From contig OW203763.1 in NCBI GenBank assembly GCA_934045905.1, forward strand, positions 35,656,017-35,720,016: a DNA stretch of 64,000 nucleotides. The letters run 5' to 3'. The position numbers were made by a program, and so were the translations under genes. Below are positions 26,162 to 38,484 of this stretch, in pieces; within the stretch, counting starts at the first letter, position 1; each line of letters starts with the position of its first letter. The notes under the pieces were generated by a model. That model was given only the letters and a program-made list of their open reading frames with translations. It was not told the DNA's origin and made no database searches. This stretch comes from Leuctra nigra. Taxonomy: Eukaryota; Arthropoda; Insecta; Plecoptera; Leuctridae.

Positions 26162-27314
26162 CAGGGTTGGGTAGGTATAATACGTCCCGTATAAAACACG
26201 TATATTACGTATGTATAATACTGTTTAATACGTAGGTATAATATGTCGACGTTTTATACGTTTTATACATGTTATGATTTAAATTTGTTCACAAATTAAT
26301 TAAAACCAGCAAGCTCACTCAGTTAGCCCTTGAAATTCCACAATATAAAGGTACCTACACAATGAAGGTAAGAATGCACTTGTACACAAAGAAGGCTGTC
26401 ACATTAGGAAAACGCTCAGTGTAACGAGTTGATGAGCGAGCACCGAAACGTGCAACATCTCTTACCGAACACAGTTATCTCAAAAAGATAAAAGATAACT
26501 AACAACAAAAGATAACAAGTCTGTTTGCCTGTCACCAATTTTCACAAAGTTACCTTCTACCCAAATGGTAAAGTAGTCCACAATATCATTGCAGTTTTAT
26601 TTAAACTGCTTTGTCATTTTGGTGGAGAAAATGCTGAAAAGACTGAAAAGATAATTTTCGATCAAACTCATAAAATGTCTATAATTCTGTAATTACCTAC
26701 TTGACTGATTGGGCTTAAAATGACGTGCAAAATGTTAGATAATGTAGGTCTTGATTACCATGCAAAATTTGAACTTTTATCGAAACATTTTGATTTTGCC
26801 AAACGGAAGATATTATTTACCAATTTAAGCATTTACTGAAACTTTGACAGATTTTAGTCAATGTAGGACGCAATGAATTAGCAAAATTTCAAATTGATGG
26901 GACCAACCAATGGGAAGATATTTTTTTAATTTTTTTTAAATAATCAGGTATGTAGGTATGTAGGTAACGCCCAGAGATGGTCCGAACATATTGTGTGCAA
27001 AATTTCAGCTCGATTGGGGAGAACGCAAAACGGTACGGAACAAAAAAAAACGGAGGTCCCTGGCAAAAGAGCAAAAAAGGAGACGCTCGATTCGCTCGCT
27101 CAAATAACCTAATGCACGGTGGTATGGGTTGCTTTAGTAGTGCCAACATTTGAAAAAACATATGAACCACCAAATTCAAACATTAGTTTATTAGTTACAT
27201 TAGTTCGCGATAAGTTTAGTTTTTCTAGGTTTTATACGTTTTTTAACGTATTATACGTACGTTTTATACATGTCACGTATAATTAAGTTTTATACATATA
27301 CTGACCCAACCCTG
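26162..27314. mobile_element. hAT-like element with 8-bp target duplication (1153 bp, non-autonomous)
   Basis: Ends CAGGGTTGGGTA and ...GACCCAACCCTG are inverted. The direct repeat GCCGTCAC lies at 26154-26161 and 27315-27322. The subterminal regions are rich in TATAATACGT/ACGTATTATA motifs on both sides. No transposase frame is present. The middle (about 26404-27110) is a Helitron-like insertion. Confidence 0.85.
26404..27112 (-). mobile_element. Helitron-like insertion nested in the hAT-like element
   Basis: On the - strand it runs from GAGCGAGCGAA (27112), through CTCTTTTGCCAGGGACCTCC and CAATCGAGCTGAAATTTTGC, to GTGCTCGCTCATCAACTCG and GAGCGTTTTCCTAA at 26404. It is followed by T, as expected for insertion between A and T. 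The unit at 45203-46107 has the same start and end blocks. Confidence 0.45.
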
Positions 27315-27490
27315 GCCGTCACAGCATATGTCTTGGAAGTCGGCAGTTTCCAATAAACACGTATATTTACCCTCTGACCCCTTTGGGTGCAGTAGTTTGT
27401 CTAAAATAATGATTTATATTTTTATTCATTGTGGTATCGCTCGAATTCTCTCTGACACAATCATCATAGAACATGTGCGTAGGGAAAAAT

Positions 27491-27566
27491 ATCCTACCGA
27501 ACCGGGGCTCGAACCCGGGACCTCTCACTTGCCGGGCGAGAGCTCTACCAACTGAGCTACAGGGAT
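27491..27566 (-). tRNA. tRNA-like sequence / tRNA pseudogene (Ala-like, GGC)
   Basis: The D arm GCTC-AGTTGGTA-GAGC, anticodon arm CTCGC-CCGGCAA-GTGAG and T arm CCGGG-TTCGAGC-CCCGG are all paired. A TTTTT terminator follows the 3' end. The acceptor stem (ATCCCTG against TTCGGTAGGAT) pairs only partly, and loop position 33 is C rather than T. It is therefore more likely a tRNA pseudogene or SINE head than a working tRNA. Confidence 0.5.
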
Positions 27567-27794
27567 ATTTGTCTCTTCGCACTCCTTCCTATCATCCTGA
27601 CTCCACTGGAAGTTTAAAAAAACAGTTTCTCATAATTCATTGTTTGGTTACGTAATAGGGTAGTTGCAATTCATCATTAGTGCATCACTATGGAAACATC
27701 CTTCAATCTTGGTTATGTTGCTGGGGGACAGGTGTGACATCAGCTGTGACATCAGAAGGTATTGCCATATACATAACGGTGTTTTTCTTTCCAG

Positions 27795-28115
27795 GAGTAG
27801 CCACCTCTGTGGACGACCAGGGCCCCTTGTTCCTGCTGGAACCAGCGCCTCGTATCGAGTTCTCCAACAGCACTGGAGGGCGTCTGGAGTGCACCGCACG
27901 CGGCAGTCCTCCCCCCACAGTCCAGTGGCACATGAGCGACGGAACTCCAGCCAACACAGTGCCACGTCTCCGACATCAGTTGGCCAATGGATCGCTCGTG
28001 TTCCCAGCTTTCTCCGCCGCAGAGTTCAGGCCTGACGTCCACAGAGCGACATACAGATGTGTGGCTAGTAATCAGATGGGCAGGATCATCAGCAGGGATG
28101 TACGACTTAGAGCAG
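27795..28115 (+). CDS. Dscam: Dscam-family exon encoding immunoglobulin domain 1 (internal exon, partial gene)
   Basis: This exon encodes the first Ig domain of a Down syndrome cell adhesion molecule homologue, a neuronal/immune surface receptor. The acceptor is a pyrimidine tract ending in CAG at 27792-27794. The donor is CAG|GTAGGT at 28116. The exon is 321 bp with phase 1 at both ends. The translation has the Dscam Ig1 signature: GPLFLLEP, then a sequence like the family's 'NRIDFSNSTG' strand, the B-strand Cys in LECTARG, VQW, the LVFPAF strand, the F-strand Cys in YRCVASN, and the domain-closing ISRDVRLRA. Signal-peptide exons must lie upstream, outside or unseen in the window. The next exon at 55677 completes the split codon to give RAVV, the usual Ig1-Ig2 linker of Dscam. 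The last 65 bp of the exon form the first unit of a 39-copy array carrying the splice donor. The paralogue (Dscam1 or a Dscam2/3/4 type) cannot be settled here. Confidence 0.9.
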
Positions 28116-31100
28116 GTAGGTTCATAGATGTTCGAGTATCATACAGATGTGTGGCTAGTAATCAGATGGGGAGGATCATCAGCAGGGATGTACGACTTAG
28201 AGCAGGTAGGTTCATAGATGTTCGAGTATCATACAGATGTGTGGCTAGTAATCAGATGGGCAGGATCATCAGCAGGGATGTACGACTTAGAGCAGGTAGG
28301 TTAATAGATGTTCGAGTATCATACAGATGTGTGGCTAGTAATCAGATGGGCAGGATCATCAGCAGGGATGTACGACTTAGAGCAGGTAGGCTCATAGATG
28401 TTCGAGTATCATACAGATGTGTGGCTAGTAATCAGATGGGCAGGATCATCAGCAGGGATGTACGACTTAGAGCAGGTAGGTTCATAGATGTTCGAGTATC
28501 ATACAGATGTGTGGCTAGTAATCAGATGGGGAGGATCATCAGCAGGGATGTACTTAGAGCAGGTAGGTTCATAGATGTTCGAGTATCATACAGATGTGTG
28601 GCTAGTAATCAGATAGGCAGGATCATCAGCAGGGATGTACGACTTAGAGCAGGTAGGTTCATAGATGTTCGAGTATCATACAGATGTGTGGCTAGTAATC
28701 AGATGGGCAGGATCATCAGCAGGGATGTACGACTTAAAGCAGGTAGGTTCATAGATGTTCGAGTATCATACAGATGTGTGGCTAGTAATCAGATGGGAGG
28801 TTCATCAGTAGGGATGTACGACTTAGAGCAGGTAGGTTCATAGATGTTCGAGTATCATACAGATGTGTGGCTAGTTATCAGATGGGCAGGATCATCAGCT
28901 AGGATGTACGACTTAGAGCAGGTAGGTTCATAGATGTTCGAGTATCATACAGATGTGTGGCTAGTAATCAGATGGGCAGGATCATCAGCAGGGATGTACG
29001 ACTTAGAGCAGGTAGGTTCATAGATGTTCGAGTATCATACAGATGTGTGGCTAGTAATCAGATGGGCAGGTTCATCAGCAGGGATGTACTTAGAGCAGGT
29101 AGGTTCATAGATGTTCGAGTATCATACAGATGTGTGGCTAGTAATCAGATGGGGAGGATCATCAGTAGGGATGTACGACTTAGAGCAGGTAGGTTCATAG
29201 ATGTTCGAGTATCATACAGATGTGTGGCTAGTAATCAGATGGGGAGGATCATCAGCAGGGATGTACTTAGAGCAGGTAGGTTCATAGATGTTCGAGTATC
29301 ATACAGATGTGTGGCTAGTAATCAGATGGGGAGGATCATCAGTAGGGATGTACAACTTAGAGCAGGTAGGTTCATAGATGCTTGAGTATCATACAGATGT
29401 GTGGCTAGTAATCAGATGGGGAGGATCATCAGCAGGGATGTACGACTTAGAGCAGGTAGGTTCATAGATGTTCGAGTATCATACAGATGTGTGGCTAGTA
29501 ATCAGATGGGGAGGATCATCAGTAGGGATGTACGACTTAGAGCAGGTAGGTTCATAGATGCTCGAGTATCATACAGATGTGTGGCTAGTAATCAGATGGG
29601 GAGGATCATCAGCAGGGATGTACGACTTAGAGCAGGTAGGTTCATAGATGTTCGAGTATCATACAGATGTGTGGCTAGTAATCAGATGGGGAGGATCATC
29701 AGTAGGGATGTACGACTTAGAGCAGGTAGGTTCATAGATGCTCGAGTATCATACAGATGTGTGGCTAGTAATCAGATGGGGAGGATCATCAGCAGGGATG
29801 TACGACTTAGAGCAGGTAGGTTCATAGATGTTCGAGTATCATACAGATGTGTGGCTAGTAATCAGATGGGCAGGATCATCAGTAGGGATGTACGACTTAG
29901 AGCAGGTAGGTTCATAGATGTTCGAGTATCATACAGATGTGTGGCTAGTATACAGATGGGCAGGATCATCAGTAGGGATGTACGACTTAGAGCAGGTAGG
30001 TTCATAGATGTTCGAGTATCATACAGATGTGTGGCTAGTAACCAGATGGGCAGGATAATCAGTAGGGATGTACGACTTAGAGCAGGTAGGTTCATAGATG
30101 CTCGAGTATCATACAGATGTGTGGCTAGTAATCAGATGGGGAGGATCATCAGCAGGGATGTACGACTTAGAGCAGGTAGGTTCATAGATGTTCGAGTATC
30201 ATACAGATGTGTGGCTAGTAATCAGATGGGGAGGATCATCAGCAGGGATGTACGACTTAGAGCAGGTAGGTTCATAGATGTTCGAGTATCATACAGATGT
30301 GTGGCTAGTAATCAGATGGGCAGGATCATCAGCAGGGATGTACGACTTAGAGCAGGTAGGTTCATAGATGTTCGAGTATCATACAGATGTGTGGCTAGTA
30401 ATCAGATGGGGAGGATCATCAGCAGGGATGTACGACTTAGAGCAGGTAGGTTCATAGATGTTCCAGTATCATACAGATGTGTGGCTAGTAATCAGATGGG
30501 CAGGATCATCAGCAGGGATGTACGACTTAGAGCAGGTAGGTTCATAGATGTTCGAGTATCATACAGATGTGTGGCTAGTAATCAGATGGGCAGGATCATC
30601 AGCTGGGATGTACTTAGAGCAGGTAGGTTCATAGATGTTCGAGTATCATACAGATGTGTGGCTAGTAACCAGATGGGCAGGATCATCAGTAGGGATGTAC
30701 GACTTAGAGCAGGTAGGTTCATAGATGCTCGAGTATCATACAGATGTGTGGCTAGAAATCAGATGGGGAGGATCATCAGCAGGGATGTACGACTTAGAGC
30801 AGGTAGGTTCATAGATGTTCCAGTATCATACAGATGTGTGGCTAGTAATCAGATGGCAGGATCATCAGCATGGATGCACTTAGAGCAGGTAGGTTCATAG
30901 ATGTTCGAGTATCATACAGATGTGTGGCTAGTAATCAGATGGGCAGGATCATCAGCAGGGATGTACGACTTAGAGCAGGTAGGTTCATAGATGTTCGAGT
31001 ATCATACAGATGTGTGGCTAGTAATCAGATGGGGAGGATCATCAGTAGGGATGTACGACTTAGAGCAGGTAGGTTCATAGATGTTCGAGTATCATACAGA

Positions 31101-31552
31101 TGTGTGGCTAGTAATCAGATGGGGAGGATCATCAGTAGGGATGTACGACTTAGAGCAGGTAGGTTCATAGATGTTCGAGTATCATACAGATGTGTGGCTA
31201 GTAATCAGATGGGGAGGATCATCAGTAGGGATGTACGACTTAGAGCAGGTAGGTTCATAGATGTTCGAGTATCATACAGATGTGTGGCTAGTAATCAGAT
31301 GGGCAGGATCATCAGTAGGGATGTACGACTTAGAGCAGGTAGGTTCATAGATGTTCGAGTATCATACAGATGTGTGGCTAGTAATTAGATGGGCATCAGC
31401 AGGGATGTACGACTTAGAGCAGGTAGGCTCATAGATGCTCGAGTATCATACAGATGTGTGGCTAGTAATCAGATGGGGAGGATCATCAGCAGGGATGTAC
31501 TTAGAGCAGGTAGGTTCATAGATGTTCGAGTAGGTATCATACAGATGTGTAT
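28051..31552 (+). repeat. Exon/intron-boundary minisatellite: about 39 copies of a 90-bp unit containing a 5' splice site
   Basis: The unit consists of the last 65 bp of the Dscam Ig1 exon (from ATACAGATGTG) plus the first 25 bp of the intron, ending GAGTATC. The motif AGCAG|GTAGG recurs about 39 times, from 28111 to about 31513. Most units are 90 bp; some lack CGA and are 87 bp, so both lengths keep the reading frame. The frame opened by the exon continues through seven more complete repeats and into a ninth unit that carries a 1-bp deletion, with the stop at 28841-28843. Later units reopen (28957-29385, 29401-30900, 30870-31388). Each unit encodes YRCVASNQMG, then RIISRDVRLRAG, then a short linker RFIDVRVS derived from intron. 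Confidence 0.95.
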
Positions 31553-32081
31553 AGCCTGCAGTAATTATGCGTTTTTTTATAACCATTATATCATTTTTAT
31601 TATACTTATTCGTTATCGAGCAAACCGTTGCATTAAAGATTACTTTTTTTGCATTTTAAATATACAAATCATGGAAGAGTTAGTACTTGCAAACGATTAA
31701 GAGATGCATATTTTGAATCTTTGAAGTAATCATCAGCAGCCAGATGTAGGTTGAGGCTTAATATAAGATAATCGTACCATGATTATGTAAGTATTGTGTC
31801 TTCGTTGTCAATGTACATTTCTAAGATCGGTTATCAACAAACAATCTTGATCGAGAGCTTTCCACGATGCTTTGTACTAATCATCCTTAAATAACCTTTC
31901 AGTGTTGTCAATTGTTTAAAGTTGTAGAGCATTTCCACTTAAACACATGAATAAACGCTTATTAAACAAGAGTGAAACAGGATTATGGTCTCTCAGCTTT
32001 ACGAAAACATTGAGTAGGTATTAGGATCAATATGGGTGCAATTATGGAACAGTTATAAACTATGCAATAGGACGAATTAAG
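31553..32081. other. Intronic AT-rich DNA
   Basis: No gene or repeat seen between the 90-bp array and the next MITE. Confidence 0.5.
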
Positions 32082-33660
32082 CTCTGTAGTACCTCAGAGG
32101 TAGAAGGCCGAAAGTCAATTTCAGTGATTCTTAATGTGAGCTAAAAGCAGTTCTTATGCCTTCAACGAATCATTTTGTAATGGTGACATGAGTCATAATG
32201 TAAGAGGATCCTTCAATATAACTGTATTGTTGACATGAGTCATAATGTAAGAGGATCCTTCAATATAACTGTATTGTTGACATGAGTCATAATGTAAGAG
32301 GATCCTTCAATATAACTGTATTGTTGACATGAGTCATAATGTAAGAGGATCCTTCAATATAACTGTATTGTTGACATGAGTCATAATGTAAGAGGATCCT
32401 TCAATATAACTGTATTGTTGACATGAGTCATAATGTAAGAGGATCCTTCAATATAACTGTATTGTTGACATGAGTCATAATGTAAGAGGATCCTTCAATA
32501 TAACTGTATTGTTGACATGAGTCATAATGTAAGAGGATCCTTCAATATAACTGTATTGTTGACATGAGTCATAATGTAAGAGGATCCTTCAATATAACTG
32601 TATTGTTGACATGAGTCATAATGTAAGAGGATCCTTCAATATAACTGTATTGTTGACATGAGTCATAATGTAAGAGGATCCTTCAATATAACTGTATTGT
32701 TGACATGAGTCATAATGTAAGAGGATCCTTCAATATAACTGTATTGTTGACATGAGTCATAATGTAAGAGGATCCTTCAATATAACTGTATTGTTGACAT
32801 GAGTCATAATGTAAGAGGATCCTTCAATATAACTGTATTGTTGACATGAGTCATAATGTAAGAGGATCCTTCAATATAACTGTATTGTTGACATGAGTCA
32901 TAATGTAAGAGGATCCTTCAATATAACTGTATTGTTGACATGAGTCATAATGTAAGAGGATCCTTCAATATAACTGTATTGTTGACATGAGTCATAATGT
33001 AAGAGGATCCTTCAATATAACTTATTGTTGACATGAGTCATAATGTTAGAGGATCCTTCAATATAACTGTATTGTTGACATGAGTCATAATGTAAGAGGA
33101 TCCTTCAATATAACTGTATTGTTGACATGAGTCATAATGTAAGAGGATCCTTCAATATAACTGTATTGTTGACATGAGTCATAATGTAAGAGGATCCTTC
33201 AATATAACTGTATTGTTGACATGAGTCATAATGTAAGAGGATCCTTCAATATAACTGTATTGTTGACATGAGTCATAATGTAAGAGGATCCTTCAATATA
33301 ACTGTTGTGTTGACATGAGTCATAATGTAAGAGGATCCTTCAATATAACTGTATTGTTGACATGAGTCATAATGTAAGAGGAACCTTCAATATAACTGTA
33401 TTGTTGACATGAGTCATAATGTAAGAGGATCCTTCAATATAACTGTATTGTTGACATGAGTCATAATGTAAGAGGATCCTTCAATATAACTGTATTGTTG
33501 ACATGAGTCATAATGTAAGAGGATCCTTCAATATAACTGTATTGTTGACATCAGTCAAATGGCAATTGATAGAGCTTGATTACATCTTTCCAAAAAGTGT
33601 GCAATGCAAAATCGTAAATGGACTTTTGGCCTTCTACCGTAGAGGAACAGAACTGATCTA
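32082..33660 (+). mobile_element. MITE expanded by an internal 47-bp minisatellite
   Basis: The left end (CCTCAGAGGTAGAAGGCC) and the right end (complement CCTCTACGGTAGAAGGCC) are inverted. Relatives at 22627 and 63704 have the same ends with only one copy of the central segment. Here that segment is amplified about 29-fold. Confidence 0.8.
32177..33538 (+). repeat. 47-bp minisatellite, 29 copies
   Basis: Unit blocks are GTATTGTTGACATGAGTCAT, AATGTAAGAGGATCC and TTCAATATAACT. The arithmetic gives 29 units with a single 1-bp deletion (near 33020) and very few substitutions. Every unit carries ATGAGTCAT, a consensus AP-1/bZIP-type site, and a GGATCC site apart from one variant. Confidence 0.95.
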
Positions 33661-34517
33661 CACAAAATCATTTGTAAATAATCATGGAATGTGACGTTTT
33701 TTTTAATGCAGTCTTGTCAATAGGAAATTATTTTTGTGAGATGAAATTTTAGTGGTTCATATTTTGTCGTTCCTTGAATGAACAAGGATTGAAATAGAGG
33801 AATAGGTATTTATAAGTATGATTATTGAAGCAAAATACAATTGTACTTGTATTGCAAGAGTATTGAATTATTGTACTTTTATGTCCAGATAAGACAAATA
33901 ATTGAGATGAAAAACTATTTTTGTGTGCAAAAAGTGTGAATTCCATTGAAACGTTTTTAAAGAGTGGTCACACATTCACACTTGTTTCAAAGTAGCATGC
34001 AAGCGAAAGGATGCGAGTATGTCACTGGTATTCGAATAACTAATGTGTGACAGATAATGTAATCAGAGTGTTTCGATCTATGTGTAGAAAAAGTCGACCA
34101 ATGTAATTTCGGTTCAGTGCAACGATCGTCCCAGATGCTACTCAACAACCCCAGTTCTTTTCATGCGTTGTATGAAGTAGATATTTCCACCGAGAAGTGA
34201 ACAAAAGAGGATTATCATATTAAATTTGTACGTAAAATGATAAAGTATCATATTAATGCTGAATGCACTATTGTGGATTGATGGAACAGGTAATTTTCGT
34301 TAATTCATTTCATATACAACGGTAGAACTCCATCACAAATGCGTTTGCGCCATCGATTAACTAAATTATCCATTCAACTTTAGGCAAAATCATGGTGGGG
34401 ACGGTTGGACCTTTCTTCACAGCCAATACTTTGTTTGTGTAATCAAATCTTGTCCCCAAAGACAAGTTGAAGGATGTAAGCACAGATATAATGAAACTCT
34501 CTGCTGGTACCGTTGTA
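33661..34517. other. Intronic AT-rich DNA
   Basis: Nothing recognisable. Confidence 0.5.
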
Positions 34518-35374
34518 TGGCTTTGGAATTGTGTGGATGCCTACGCTTATACCATCCCGCCATACAATGGAGATCGTACAGTGGTATACCAGCGGTAAAC
34601 GGACGTTTCGCCGACGGAATTTTCGCTGACGGAACTTTCGCCGATATTCCAAACTGCACGGAAATCTTAAAAACCAATCATCTCTCAAAAATTTAAAAAA
34701 TCTCAAATTTAAAAACTTTATTTAAAAACCTTCTTATCTACTGAACTTATAGGTATTGTGAAAATGTGAAAATGTTAGATTAATATTTATAAAAAAATAA
34801 TAGAGTTTGAAGATTTTTATTTGCTTTTAATTTAATCTGTTTTAAATTTTTATGAAAAATAGAAATATAGTTTCAAAATGTTTATTCGAAAAAAAAATAT
34901 GATATATTTTCCAAGAATAAGTATTTGTGTGTTCACAATAAGCTACTCTTATCTTCTTATCATATAGGTCGGCGTGCAGCTGCCACCTGTCTCTCATCTC
35001 AAGGGATAAAATAGTCTTCTACCTCACAACGACACACATCAAAAAATAAAATGTCAAATACATTTTAATTTGTATTGACGTTTAGAGATGAGATACCTTG
35101 ACACATATTATTTCCTAAAATATTAATTATTTTTCAGTGAATGTTTATAAATTGTCACCACTTCATATAAATTTTTTCATTGTCGGCTAAAATTCCGCCT
35201 TGCATCGGTCAAAGTTCCGTCGGCGATAGTTCCGTCGGCGAAAGTTCCGAAATGTCGACTAAAGTTCCGTCGACGAAAATTCCGTCGGCGAAAGGTCCTA
35301 CCACCATACCATGAGCGCTCCGTTGTATGGCGGGATGGTATAAGCGTAGGGATGATCGACATACAATTCCAAAG
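34518..35374. mobile_element. Palindromic MITE interrupted by another TIR element
   Basis: Left arm: CTTTGGAATTGTGT, CCTACGCTTATACCATCC, CGCCATACAATGGA. Right arm: CTCCGTTGTATGGCGGG, ATGGTATAAGCGTAGGG, ATTCCAAAG. The uninterrupted relative is at 55137-55251. The break falls at CAGTGGTATACCAGCG. Confidence 0.8.
34595..35306. mobile_element. Inserted TIR element with TTCCGTCGGCGAAA subrepeats (about 0.7 kb)
   Basis: The left end has TTTCGCCGACGGAATTTTCG and GACGGAACTTTCGCCG. The right end has the complement repeated several times between 35210 and 35295. Flanks ATACCAGCG and ATACCATGAGCG look like an imperfect target duplication. No ORF. Confidence 0.7.
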
Positions 35375-38139
35375 CAGAGGGAGAGTTATCTACCACCTGC
35401 AGTTTATACGACGTTAGATATTTTAATCAAGAAAAAAGTATGCCCAATTTTGCATTACTTTCGGTACCATGTAACACAATTACTTAATACTTAGGTACAT
35501 AATTACATAGTAAATTCGTATCAACTGATCTACGAAAGTAATACAATTTATTTTGATATTCTTTATGTTTTCTTAGTATGTATTGTCTAAAACAAATGAA
35601 CGTGTAACGAAGTACATCAAGTTGTGAACGCGAAATTTACTTTGTAGGCCGAGTTCTAATGAAATAGATCAGGACGCATGATTTTGTCGATAGAATTTTA
35701 TAAAAGTTAATCGTAATATTGACGTATTGTATTAGTATAATATTCGCCTGAAATTATAAAATTTCAGATAAGTATTGTTTTAAGTAAATGTTCATAGCAT
35801 TTAGTTTGATTCCAATTCAGTTTGATCAAACTGATCCAATTCAGTTTGATTACACAGTATGAGCTGTAGGACCATTTTTAGTTCTCAACAAATCTTAGAA
35901 TTCTCTGTTACAAAATTAATAGCGTGCGGTCCAGGAAGTGAGAATTATATTTGTCAAATTACACAGCATTATACGATGAACAATCGACCTGTGTTGTGTT
36001 GTGCCGAATTAAAAAAAACATTCTAATAGTAAATAGCTTATTGCAACACTTCATGAACTTCCAAAAATGTCGCATTGAAACGCTCGCTTCGCTTACTAGA
36101 AATGTCTCAAATTGTTTAATGTAGGTATACAGTTTCTGTGATTTCTCTTGTTACTACGAAAATCACGACACACTATCTAGATTTTCACCGTTTGCATAAA
36201 GTAAATGGATCGCTTTGGTGAGGGCTCGAACGTTTTGTTTGCAAATCAATTGTCTATTACAACGCCACGCTGCTAGAAGCAAACACCACAGACTCAAATA
36301 ATTCATCCGAATACGCCTCTCCAGGCTCTTAATTTATCTCATACTTGAGTTTTAACGACGCACGCTTAGACGCCAACGTAATGGGGTCGTAAATTGTTAA
36401 TTAGGGTGATTGGAGAGTGATGTTTCAGGGGTAGGAAGGATATGGTGGTAGTTCAAATGGTCAGTCGAGTGGAACTGACAAAATGACAAGTGTCATAAGT
36501 TTATTGACATTATTAACTCTGTCAATTTGGTTCATAATTGATGAATTGGTAAGTGAGATGATGTATCATTATTAAATCATTCTCGAATTCCAAATTTAGG
36601 CCAGAAGAAAAATAACTTATATCGAAAAAATGTTTCAGCACTTGATGGAGTGTTCGTTATTTCGGAAACAGTGAAATATAATCTGTCATAAACTGCATGA
36701 GTATCTTTGGGGTTAGTTAACAATACACTCTGGCAAGGGTGTAAGTATACGTACTACTTTTATTACTATCATTACATCATTGATGAGATTATGGCGTTGT
36801 TACGAAGATTAATGCATAGGATTTTGATGTTAATATATTGTAATAATTATTATTACCCCTGCTAGAGTACAGTTCCTATCAAGATGAAATTGTGTAAACG
36901 TTAATTTGCGACATTTCAAATGCAAAATCAATGATAAACATGATTTAGTTCGTTTCCCACAAGTCGGTTAATTCCTTACTGAAGAGAGAGGATTTGTTGA
37001 ATCTATTGATTCATTGAAATGTCGTTTTGAATTAACAACTGACGAATTGAAATCTCTTCAAAACACACGTCCATATATCGTAGACAGTAACACTGTAATA
37101 CTTTAGAGTATAACAATGTACATTAGATGAAATGTTATTACAAATCAAGGGTTTAAAACAGCTAAAATATCAAATTTGTTGACTTCATTTGTCAGAAAAA
37201 TGGGAAGCATTTCAAAAGGATTTTGTTTTAATCAAGATGTTTTTTCAATATGAAAAATTGTTTTTTTTCTTTGATTCTGCTTACTCTGATTGGTCAAAAC
37301 ATGATCAAAGTATCCAACTATTCCGATAAACCAATATCATTCTATAAAATAAAAAAATGAAATCAAACGGTAATGTTGTGTCAGGCTCTCCAACTGATTG
37401 TATAACTTTTCATTGATGTTGAGTGAATATAGAAAATCATCATTTGACTTTACTCTATAATAATAGATACATACGATGCACACATTCAAAATGTTCATAG
37501 ATGCTTATGCGTTAAAATATTATGTATTATACAACTTTGATAAATTCTTCATCATGAATGAATTTTTATTAATTAACTTAAGAAAATAATATAACATGTG
37601 ATTACATAGTATACTATTTGTCACAATTCCGGTGGTTGTAATAGTCTTGATGCTTTAAATATAGTATAAGATAAGATAGTTTTTACAATATAGTTTACTC
37701 TGTGACAAGGTCATTCTATGCTATACCTACATTATACTATATTGAAATCATAGAGGCTGAGTACATAATTCATTTTTTCCTTGGGCAAGTCGAAATACTG
37801 TAAAAGCACCAAATAGTAAATGTATTCATGGTGGGCTCAATTTTGATTAAATCATTTTGAAATGTGAAGAGATTATTTTAAAAGGTATCATAAAATATCC
37901 TTACTTAGTTATTTTGATTGATTTGTGATTGATACATAAGGTAACCCGTTTTAAATCAACCCACGAAATAATTAAAACGCTTTTTGCTTTCACAATGGCT
38001 ATGATTGAACCCACATATTTTGAAGTGTTTATCGGATTGTGTCACAAATATATCTACATTGTATTATTAATCATTTGAGAACAACAGTCGTAATTAATAC
38101 ATTGTAAGTTATCTTCTATTGATTAAGAAATCCCCACTA
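35375..38139. other. Intronic AT-rich DNA
   Basis: No gene recognised. A small local duplication (CAATTCAGTTTGAT) occurs at about 35813-35852. Confidence 0.5.
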
Positions 38140-38151
38140 TACGACGTTGCT

Positions 38152-38437
38152 TTATTTTTTTTGTCTGGGGCTTAACGTCGCACTGTTTTGCAGCGAGGCT
38201 AATGGCGACGGATGAATGATTATGATGATGATTGGGAGATGATGGTGAAGAGTAGGTAAGGATGGAAGGTGGGAAGGAGGCGGTCGTGGCCTATTAGTAG
38301 GTTACCTTCCCAGCATTTGCCTGTCGACTGAGGGAAAACCACGAAAAAACCCCAGTCAGGAAGGACGGCCGCGGGAATCGAACCCGGGCCTCCGGAATAC
38401 AAGTTCAGAGCGTTGACCACTCACCCAACCTGTTCCG
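38152..38437 (-). mobile_element. tRNA-derived SINE, copy 2, with 12-bp target duplication
   Basis: Inverted full-length relative of 3971-4251. B-box complement GGGAATCGAACC and A-box complement CCACTCACCCAACC. Flanked by the direct repeat TACGACGTTGCT at 38140-38151 and 38438-38449, with the A-rich tail at the low-coordinate side. Confidence 0.9.
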
Positions 38438-38484
38438 TACGACGTTGCTGATGTGTAGATATTGCTAATTGTTTTCTATGGTTT

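Noticed and set aside
29401..30900. 499-codon frame in the 90-bp array as a separate gene
   Set aside because: It is an internal part of the exon/intron-boundary array; its start codons are created by ATC/ATG overlap in the repeat and there is no independent gene structure.
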